Assembly: GCA_015200025.1 (NCBI GenBank)
Contig: CP054186.1
Span: forward strand, 3,522,643-3,586,642
Length of the DNA: 64,000 nucleotides
Source of the DNA: Phycisphaeraceae bacterium
GTDB lineage: Bacteria > Planctomycetota > Phycisphaerae > Phycisphaerales > UBA1924
Direction: 5' to 3'
Shown: piece after piece, positions 58,012-64,000 of the stretch
Layout: each line of letters begins with the position of its first letter
How positions within the stretch are numbered: position 1 is the stretch's first letter
The notes under the pieces: model-generated
What the model was told of the DNA's origin: nothing
The model's database searches: none
Seen by the model: only the letters and a program-made list of their open reading frames with translations
Made by a program: the position numbers and the translations under genes

Positions 58012-58874
58012 CCGATTCCCCTTGGATCCTCCTCGCCGTCGCCTGGGCCGCCGCCGCGGTGTTCCTTTCGTTGCTGTGGCTTCATCAGGTCCGCACGAAG
58101 AACGCGACGCTCGTCGACGTCGGTTGGACTCTCGCCCTCGCCGGCGCGGGCGTGTTCTACGCGGTGGTGGGGGGGGTAGGGGGTGAGGATGCGGGCGGGT
58201 CGTTCGCGTCGCGCGCCGCCGCCCTCGCGATGGCCCTGGTCTGGGGCACGCGGCTGACCGCCCACCTCGTCCTCGACCGCGTCGTCGGCTCCCGGCCCGA
58301 GGACGCCCGCTACCGCGCCCTGCGCGAGCACTGGGGCGACAAGGCCCAGCCCGGGTTCTTCGTGGTGTACCAACTCCAGGCCCTCGCCGCCGTTCTGCTC
58401 AGTTGGCCGTTCCTGCTCATCGCCTCCGACCCGTCGCCGTCCCTCTCGCCCCTCACGATGGTCGGGCTCGCGCTCTTCGCCTTGGCGCTGACGACGGAGA
58501 CCATCGCCGACCGGCAGTTGGCCTCGTTCCGCGCCGACCCCGCCAACCGGGGCCGGACCTGCCGCCGCGGGCTCTGGCGGTATTCCCGCCACCCCAACTA
58601 TTTCTTCGAGTGGCTCGTCTGGGTCGCCCTCGCCCTCGCCGCGACCGACTCCCGCCCCGAGGGCACGGCCGCGTGGTGGGGGAGGGAGAGCGGATGGGAG
58701 TGGGTGTGGGGAGCGTCGGCCTGGCTCGCGCCCCTCGCGATGCTCGTGCTGGTCACCAAGGTCAGCGGTATCCCCTGGGCCGAGGCCCAGTCTCTCCGCT
58801 CACGGGGCGACGACTACCGCCGGTATCAACGCGAGACCAGCGCCTTCTTCCCCTGGTTCACCCGCTCGCCGTGA
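58008..58874 (+). CDS. DUF1295 membrane protein (steroid 5-alpha-reductase-like)
   Basis: A 288-residue integral membrane protein with about seven helices (WILLAVAWAAAAVFLSLLWL to WLAPLAMLVLVTKVSGIPW). The C-terminal family motif RTCRRGLWRYSRHPNYFFEW is diagnostic for DUF1295 and related NAD(P)H-dependent reductases or methyltransferases. TLVDVGWTLALAGAGVFYA is the N-terminal hallmark. It is the last gene of the lipid operon, with its ATG on the stop of the cfa-like gene. A role in reducing or further modifying an acyl intermediate is likely by context. Confidence 0.9.
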   Translation: MTDSPWILLAVAWAAAAVFLSLLWLHQVRTKNATLVDVGWTLALAGAGVFYAVVGGVGGEDAGGSFASRAAALAMALVWGTRLTAHLVLDRVVGSRPEDARYRALREHWGDKAQPGFFVVYQLQALAAVLLSWPFLLIASDPSPSLSPLTMVGLALFALALTTETIADRQLASFRADPANRGRTCRRGLWRYSRHPNYFFEWLVWVALALAATDSRPEGTAAWWGRESGWEWVWGASAWLAPLAMLVLVTKVSGIPWAEAQSLRSRGDDYRRYQRETSAFFPWFTRSP

Positions 58875-58879
58875 CCGGC

Positions 58880-60454
58880 TCAGCAGCCTCCTTCGAAGTC
58901 GATCAGATACGCGTCGACATCGAAGAAGTCGATGAACCCGTCCCCGTTGTGGTCCGCCGAGACGCCCGGCGGGCACTCGCCGCCCTCGAAGCACGCCAGC
59001 ATCGCGTCCGCGTCGAAGAAGTCGACGAACCCGTCGCAGTTGAAGTCCGACCGGCAGATCGACAGGGCCGCGTCGCGAGAGGCCGACACCCCGCACCCGT
59101 TCTCGAACACCGCCCGCACCACCACCGTCGGCGGCGGGGACGGGGCGATCACGCCCGACAGCCCGATCACGCCGCCCCCAGCGTCCGACACGACGAACGA
59201 CACCCCCGACCCCGCGTCGGCGAAAGGCCCGTCTGCGAGCGCCGCGTACGGCCCGTCCCCCACGCGGACCTCCCACCGCCGCGACACCCACCCGCTCGAC
59301 GACGCGACGAAGGTCGCGGTTGATCGCGCACACACCGACGCGTCCTCCGGCTGGTCCACCACCGCCGGCGCCGCCCCCTCGCGCCACCGCGCCATCCCGT
59401 TGACTTCAAGCCCGCCCCCGACCCCGTCGAACGACCCCGCGATGACGAACCCGCCGTCCGCGAGGGGCGCGATGCTGCTCGGCTCGCCACCGACGACCCC
59501 GCCGCCCACCACCGACCAGGACGAGCCGTTCCACCGCGAAACCCCAAGGGTGAACGGCCCGACCGCCAGCACGTCGCCGCCGGAGAGGACCGCGAGGTCC
59601 AAAGGCCCGGCCCCGAGCCCATCGCCCATCCCCACCCATGACGAGCCGTCCCACAGCGACACGTGCCGGCGGCCGGGGCTGATGAACTGGGTGCCCGCCA
59701 CCGCACGCCCGTCCCCGAGTGAGACGATCGACGTTACCACCTGCACGCCGCTCCCCATCGCGCCCCACTGAGACCCGTTCCACCGCGCGATGTTCTGCAC
59801 GAAGACCCCGCCGGCCATGCTGAACAACCCGCCGACGACCACGCCGCCGGGCACGCCCGCCGCCGCTCGGGGCCACAAGGGCCTGGAGATCCCGGTCCCC
59901 AGCGCGGACCACGCTTGGCCGTTCCACCGGGCCACCATCGACGCGTTCGCGCCCCCGGCCTGGCTGAAATCCCCGACCGCCACCACGTCCCCCGCGCCCG
60001 TCACCGCGAGGTCGAACACGATCCCATTGACGCCCGCGCCCAGCCCCATCCAGCCCGACCCGTCCCACCGAGCGATATTCGACACCGCCTGCCCGCCCGC
60101 GCGGTCGAAGCTCCCCGCCGCCACGAGGACGCCATTCGGCAGCCCGACCGCCGACGTGAACACGGGCGTCGCCGATGAAGATCCAAGACCTCCCCCGAGC
60201 ACGGCCCACTCGCCCGTGGCCGGGTCCCACGCCGCCGCACCGCCCGCGGGCAGTCCCGCCACCGACGTGAACCGCCCGAGCGCGACCACGACGGCCGACC
60301 GTGGGCCCGCCGTGCCGTCCGGGTCCCACGCCGCGATAAGGTCCACGTCCCCCGGCGCTCCCGGCACCGCCTCCCAGTACCCGCCGCACTGCGCCGACGC
60401 CGCGCCCGCCGCACTCGCGCACCACACCACGGCCAAACGCAGGCTCCCTCGCAT
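58880..60454 (-). CDS. Secreted repeat protein with C-terminal dockerin-like calcium loops
   Basis: A 524-residue exported protein. A signal peptide (LRLAVVWCASAAGAASAQC) is followed by about seven repeats of roughly 45-50 residues with the core [NA][IM]ARWxGxxWxxLGxG (NIARWDGSGWMGLGAGVNG, MVARWNGQAWSALGTGI, NIARWNGSQWGAMGSGV, VSLWDGSSWVGMGDGLG), which should fold as a beta propeller. Then comes an Ig-like stretch (AVVDQPEDASVCARSTATFV) and, at 470-524, two EF-hand-like loops, DFNCDGFVDFFDADAMLACF and DHNGDGFIDFFDVDAYLIDF. Such loops recur at the C-termini of secreted proteins in Phycisphaerae. They may bind calcium and anchor the protein. Function unknown. Confidence 0.85.
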   Translation of the reverse strand: MRGSLRLAVVWCASAAGAASAQCGGYWEAVPGAPGDVDLIAAWDPDGTAGPRSAVVVALGRFTSVAGLPAGGAAAWDPATGEWAVLGGGLGSSSATPVFTSAVGLPNGVLVAAGSFDRAGGQAVSNIARWDGSGWMGLGAGVNGIVFDLAVTGAGDVVAVGDFSQAGGANASMVARWNGQAWSALGTGISRPLWPRAAAGVPGGVVVGGLFSMAGGVFVQNIARWNGSQWGAMGSGVQVVTSIVSLGDGRAVAGTQFISPGRRHVSLWDGSSWVGMGDGLGAGPLDLAVLSGGDVLAVGPFTLGVSRWNGSSWSVVGGGVVGGEPSSIAPLADGGFVIAGSFDGVGGGLEVNGMARWREGAAPAVVDQPEDASVCARSTATFVASSSGWVSRRWEVRVGDGPYAALADGPFADAGSGVSFVVSDAGGGVIGLSGVIAPSPPPTVVVRAVFENGCGVSASRDAALSICRSDFNCDGFVDFFDADAMLACFEGGECPPGVSADHNGDGFIDFFDVDAYLIDFEGGC

Positions 60455-60571
60455 CGCAGCTCCCTTCCGCGCCCCACGCCCGAATCATGGTCGCGATCGG
60501 CGCGTACCAAGGCAACCCGACCATCGCCCGATCGTGCGCGGCGACGCACCGAGCCCGCGACCAACGCACGC

Positions 60572-61918
60572 TCACCCTTGCTTGAGAAGCCGCTCCAGGT
60601 AATGGATATCCACGCCGCCGCGGCGGAAGTCCGTGTTCTCGACGAGCCGCTGGTGCAGGGGGACCGTCGTTTTGATGGGGCCGGCCTGGAACTCGCGGAG
60701 CGCCCGGGCCGTGCGGTCGAGCGCCTGCTCGCGGGTGGGCGCGTGGACGATCAGTTTCGCCACCATGGAGTCGTAGTTGGGCGGGACCACGTACCCCGGG
60801 ACCACGTGGGTATCGAGCCGCACGCCCGGCCCGCCCGGGGGCTCCCACCGCGTGATCTTTCCCGCGCTGGGGCGGAAGCCCTCCGCCGGGTCCTCCGCGC
60901 AGATGCGGCACTCGATCGCGTGCCCGTGGATCCGCACGTCGTCCTGCTTGAAGGGGATTTTCTCGCCCGCCGCGATCCGGATCGACATCTGCACGATGTC
61001 CACCCCGGTGATCATCTCGGTCACGGGGTGCTCGACCTGCACCCGCGTGTTGACCTCGAGCATGTAGAAGTGGCCCGTCTCGTCGAGCAGGAACTCGCAC
61101 GTCGCCGCCCCGGCGTAGTTGACCGAGCGGATCATCTTCGCCGCCGATTCGCAGACCTTCTTGAGCCGCTCGCGGTCGACCCCCGGCGCCGGCGCCTCCT
61201 CGATGACCTTCTGGTGCCGGCGCTGGAGCGAGCAGTCCCGCTCCCACAGGTACACGGCGTTGCCGTGCTTGTCACCCAGCATCTGCACCTCGACGTGCCG
61301 GGCCCGCTCGAGGTACTTCTCGATGAACACCGCCCCGTTCCCGAAGGCCGCCTGCGCCTCCTGGCTCGCGACGCGGAGCATCGACCGCAGCGTCGCCTCG
61401 TTGTGGCAGACCTTCATCCCCCGCCCGCCCCCGCCGGCCGAGGCCTTGATGATCACCGGGAACCCGATCTCCCCGGCGATCCGGACGGCCTCCTCCTCGT
61501 CTTCCACCGCGTCCTTGGACCCCGGGAACACCGGGACCCCGTTGTCCTTGGCCGTCTTCTTGCAATCGACCTTGTCGCCCAGGGCCTGCATCGCCTCGGG
61601 CGAGGGCCCGATGAACTCGATCTTGCAGTCGCGGCAGGCCTGCGAGAAATCGGGCCGCTCCGAGAGGAACCCGTACCCCGGGTGGATCGCGTCCACGTCC
61701 GCGATCTCCGCCGCCGCGATGATCCGCGAGATGTTGAGGTACGATTCCTTCGCCGGCCCGGGCCCGATGCAGATCGCCCGATCCGCCATCTTCAGGTACG
61801 GCGCGTCCTTGTCCGCCGTCGAATAGACGCACACCGCCTCGACGCCCAGCTCGCGGCACGCCCGCATGATCCGCAGGGCGATCTCCCCGCGGTTCGCGAT
61901 CAATACTCTCTTGAACAT
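60572..61918 (-). CDS. accC: Acetyl-CoA carboxylase, biotin carboxylase subunit
   Basis: A 448-residue ATP-grasp enzyme that carboxylates the biotin on AccB, the first half-reaction of fatty-acid synthesis. FKRVLIANRGEIALRIMRAC at the start, IHPGYGFLSERPDFSQACRD, the glycine loop KASAGGGGRGMKVCHNEATL, FIEKYLERARHVEVQMLGDK, and MLEVNTRVQVEHPVTEMITG are all canonical. Length matches E. coli AccC (449). It is located five bases after accB on the same strand, the usual accBC order. accA and accD are not in the window. Confidence 0.97.
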   Translation of the reverse strand: MFKRVLIANRGEIALRIMRACRELGVEAVCVYSTADKDAPYLKMADRAICIGPGPAKESYLNISRIIAAAEIADVDAIHPGYGFLSERPDFSQACRDCKIEFIGPSPEAMQALGDKVDCKKTAKDNGVPVFPGSKDAVEDEEEAVRIAGEIGFPVIIKASAGGGGRGMKVCHNEATLRSMLRVASQEAQAAFGNGAVFIEKYLERARHVEVQMLGDKHGNAVYLWERDCSLQRRHQKVIEEAPAPGVDRERLKKVCESAAKMIRSVNYAGAATCEFLLDETGHFYMLEVNTRVQVEHPVTEMITGVDIVQMSIRIAAGEKIPFKQDDVRIHGHAIECRICAEDPAEGFRPSAGKITRWEPPGGPGVRLDTHVVPGYVVPPNYDSMVAKLIVHAPTREQALDRTARALREFQAGPIKTTVPLHQRLVENTDFRRGGVDIHYLERLLKQG

Positions 61919-61923
61919 GCGGT

Positions 61924-62388
61924 TCAGGGCCTCACGAGGAACAGTTTCTGACCGAACTCGACGGCCTCGCCGTTCTTCACGAGGACCCGCTCGACCTTCC
62001 CGCTCTTGCCCGACTTGATCTCGTTAAAGACCTTCATCGCCTCCACCATGCACACCACCGTGTCCGACGACACCGGCGAGCCCACCTTGACGAACGGGCC
62101 CGCGTCGGGGTTGGGGGCCGCGTAGAACGTCCCCACCATCGGGCTCTCGATCGCCACCAGCCCCGCGTCCTCCGCCGCCCCCGCCGATCCCGTCGAGCCC
62201 GCCGCCGGCGGAGCCGCGGGCGTGGGGGGGGTCGCCGCCGCGGGCGCCGCGTAGACCGCCGGGGCCGGCACCAACGCCGCCCCGCGCCGGATCGTCACCT
62301 TCTGCTGCTCGTCACGCAGGTCCAGCTCCGAAAGGTCGTTGTCGACCATCAACCGGACCAGTTCCTTCAGTTTCGCCGGGTCGATCAT
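61924..62388 (-). CDS. accB: Acetyl-CoA carboxylase, biotin carboxyl carrier protein
   Basis: A 154-residue carrier protein. The biotinylated lysine is K119 in CMVEAMKVFNEIKSGKSG. The N-terminal helix region MIDPAKLKELVRLMVDNDLS contacts AccC, then an Ala/Pro-rich hinge (AVYAAPAAATPPTPAAPPAA) leads to the biotinyl domain (LVAIESPMVGTFYAAPNPDA). ATG 62388 has GAGG six bases upstream; the frame is open 18 codons further but without a good start. Transcribed leftward ahead of accC. Confidence 0.96.
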   Translation of the reverse strand: MIDPAKLKELVRLMVDNDLSELDLRDEQQKVTIRRGAALVPAPAVYAAPAAATPPTPAAPPAAGSTGSAGAAEDAGLVAIESPMVGTFYAAPNPDAGPFVKVGSPVSSDTVVCMVEAMKVFNEIKSGKSGKVERVLVKNGEAVEFGQKLFLVRP

Positions 62389-62531
62389 CGAGTCCTCACT
62401 GCCCCTCGCACGCCCTCGGGCCCGAGCCACGCCCGCCGGCACGAGTTCCGGAGAGCGGTGGGCATTCTAACCCCTCGCCCACGCCCCCGCACGCCGAGGC
62501 CTCCGCCCCCCTCCCGCCCCCGCGTCCCGGG

Positions 62532-64000
62532 TCAGCCGCCCAGCACCGACGCCTCACGACGCAACTCCTGCATCCGCCCAGGCCCCACCCGATCCGTCAG
62601 CCCCAGGGCCTCGAACACCTCCGCCCGCGAAGACGCCTCCAGCCCGCGGTACACCGCGTCCGTGTCGATGATCGACCGACCCAGGATCTCCTCGAGCATC
62701 CCCCGCGTGTACGTCGGCCTCTGCGCCGCGGTCGATTGGGTCCCGTACTGGTTCAGGTTCGACGCGAAGATCCCCGCCGCACTCACCGGCAGAAAGTCCT
62801 CGTACCTCAGCCCCTCGTACCGCACGAAGCCCCGTTTCACCAGCTCCTCGAGGTCCGCCGTCCCCAATGTCCCCCGCGCCGCCACGCCCTTGGGAGTTGC
62901 CCAGTAGCGGGCGTGGATCAGCCCGCCCGACACCAGCCCCTCCACCGTCTTGGGGAATGCCCCGAACGGCGCCGCGTACGCACGCTCGTACGCCGCGAAG
63001 TCACGCTTGGGGAGCCCGGGGTCCTTCTCCCGCGCCGCGTCGGCCTCCGCCAGGCAGCGGTCGTAGAGCGTCCGCCCCGAGGCCGTCGTCGCGTAGAAAC
63101 GCTGCTCGATCTCCCCGAACCGCGCCGTGTGCGTCGTCACCGTCTCCGATCCGTCCGCGTTCATGAACTGCACCGGCTCGGTCAGCGCTTTGTAGGCGTC
63201 CTGCCTCAGCAACACCGGCGTGTCCTCGCTCGGGCCCTCCGTGAAATCCTTGAACCCCGAGTGCTTGAGCCTCGTCAGGTCCAGGTCCTCACGCCGGAGC
63301 CTCGCCGTCAGCCCGTCCACGAGGCCCGCGATCGCCGGCCCGCCCGCCCCGCCCCGCCCGAACCCATCGATCTCCTCGCGTGAGAGGTGCCGGAACAGCA
63401 ACCGCATCGTGTGCCAGTCGGCCCGCGACGCCAGACGCTCGAGCGCCGTCGCCGCCCGCCCGCGGAACGATTCCTCGCCGATCTCGCCCATGCAGAACTT
63501 CATCGCCGACGTGTACAGGTCCATGCAGAACGTGTTGGGCGTCAGGTGGTTGAGGTGGTGCCGCTCGAAGCAGGCGATGTCCGCCGCGATCTTGAACCCC
63601 GCGTCGCACAGGTCCTTGTAGAGCGCGTGGTCCTTCGCCCGCCCCGTCCACTTGAAGATCCGCCCCGTCCCCTCCCCGATCAGCGCCTCCGCGTCCGTCC
63701 ACGCCAGCCCGCCCTCACGTTCACCCTTCTCGATCAGCGCCTTCGCGCGATCGGAGAAGACCCGCCGCGTCGCCAACACCCCCTCGATCCGCTCCCGCGT
63801 CTTCGAGTCAAAGTAGTCCGTCCGCAGCAGCGACGTGAACACCCGGTGCTCGGGGTTGAGCGTCGAGCGGTACGCCGTCGCCACGATCGGCTGGCTCTTG
63901 CTCCCCACGCTCGTCATGTCGTAGTAGTTGTGCGGCTCCATCCCGAACGCCGCGAAGAACCGGCACACCCACCGGTACTCCTCCGCCGTCCCGATCCGGA
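62532..64000 (-). CDS. DUF1338 family, 2-oxoadipate dioxygenase/decarboxylase-like; 5' end beyond right edge
   Basis: The C-terminal 488 or more residues of a DUF1338 protein. Characterised relatives (HglS/YdcJ type) are metal-dependent enzymes turning 2-oxoadipate into 2-hydroxyglutarate in D-lysine breakdown. The frame is open to the window edge and reads RIGTAEEYRWVCRFFAAFGM there, which is family sequence, so the GTG at 63968 is an internal valine. ACFERHHLNHLTPNTFCMDL holds histidines in the position of a metal ligand; VQFMNADGSETVTTHTARFG and EIEQRFYATTASGRTLYDRC are other family blocks. The 89-base gap to accB is C-rich with nothing recognisable. Pathway partners are not in view. Confidence 0.85.
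   Translation of the reverse strand, partial: RIGTAEEYRWVCRFFAAFGMEPHNYYDMTSVGSKSQPIVATAYRSTLNPEHRVFTSLLRTDYFDSKTRERIEGVLATRRVFSDRAKALIEKGEREGGLAWTDAEALIGEGTGRIFKWTGRAKDHALYKDLCDAGFKIAADIACFERHHLNHLTPNTFCMDLYTSAMKFCMGEIGEESFRGRAATALERLASRADWHTMRLLFRHLSREEIDGFGRGGAGGPAIAGLVDGLTARLRREDLDLTRLKHSGFKDFTEGPSEDTPVLLRQDAYKALTEPVQFMNADGSETVTTHTARFGEIEQRFYATTASGRTLYDRCLAEADAAREKDPGLPKRDFAAYERAYAAPFGAFPKTVEGLVSGGLIHARYWATPKGVAARGTLGTADLEELVKRGFVRYEGLRYEDFLPVSAAGIFASNLNQYGTQSTAAQRPTYTRGMLEEILGRSIIDTDAVYRGLEASSRAEVFEALGLTDRVGPGRMQELRREASVLGG

Noticed and set aside
1-64000. CRISPR arrays, insertion sequences, prophage genes or integration sites
   Set aside because: No regularly spaced repeat array, transposase, integrase or phage structural gene was seen. 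Gene style and composition are uniform along the window.

Overview
The window is very GC-rich and carries no insertion sequence, phage gene, integrase or CRISPR array. Several traits point to a flagellated planctomycete of the class Phycisphaerae. These are two prepilin-type proteins of the planctomycete kind (29939-30709, 36600-37709), a secreted repeat protein ending in two DxNxDGxxDxxD calcium loops (58880-60454), a CxxC zinc-ribbon membrane protein (32184-33122), and short 4-bp overlaps between consecutive genes. The lineage is inferred from gene style, not from a marker gene.

Layout. 1-9.7 kb: a cut-off secreted protein, a GT9 glycosyltransferase, and a leftward unit encoding a CecR-like TetR repressor, two paralogous FtsX-type permeases, an ABC ATPase, a HlyD adaptor, a NodT outer-membrane factor and YgfZ. 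A palindromic operator overlaps the promoter of this unit. 9.7-10.3 kb: non-coding, with two tandem RNA hairpins that share an identical loop and have compensatory stem changes. 10.3-15.9 kb: a tightly overlapping operon (SSS symporter, GH20 hexosaminidase, AnmK, MurQ) that reads as a complete salvage route for anhydroMurNAc-containing muropeptide sugars. 16-25 kb: hypothetical genes, an SNGAI-repeat lipoprotein, and a sugar unit (GH31, GH172, two ABC permeases, a binding protein) without its own ATPase.

24.6-39 kb is mostly housekeeping: a metallopeptidase-like protein, TsaD, CtpA, HflX, tRNA-Thr(CGT) lying antisense to the 3' end of a PhoD-like gene, AsnB, RecX with a rhodanese and a TPR protein, and a 3-hydroxyacyl-CoA dehydrogenase. 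40-53.4 kb is a flagellar cluster: flgG, flgA, flgH, flgI, flgJ-like, flgN-like, flgK, flgL, fliW, csrA and two flagellin genes. Three sigma-54 promoters (GG-N10-GC) are visible, before flgG, before flgL and inside the csrA tail. The GGA motifs at the flagellin ribosome binding sites fit a FliW-CsrA-flagellin checkpoint.

53.5-58.9 kb is a membrane-lipid operon: desaturase, COG2907 oxidoreductase, DUF1365, cyclopropane synthase-like methyltransferase and DUF1295. The window ends with the secreted calcium-loop protein, accC-accB and a DUF1338 (2-oxoadipate dioxygenase/decarboxylase-like) gene cut by the right edge.

The least explained signals are the tandem hairpin RNAs (9899-10063), the nearly leaderless sigma-54 promoters, the GGA-loop hairpin before fliW, and the overlap between tRNA-Thr and the PhoD-like gene.
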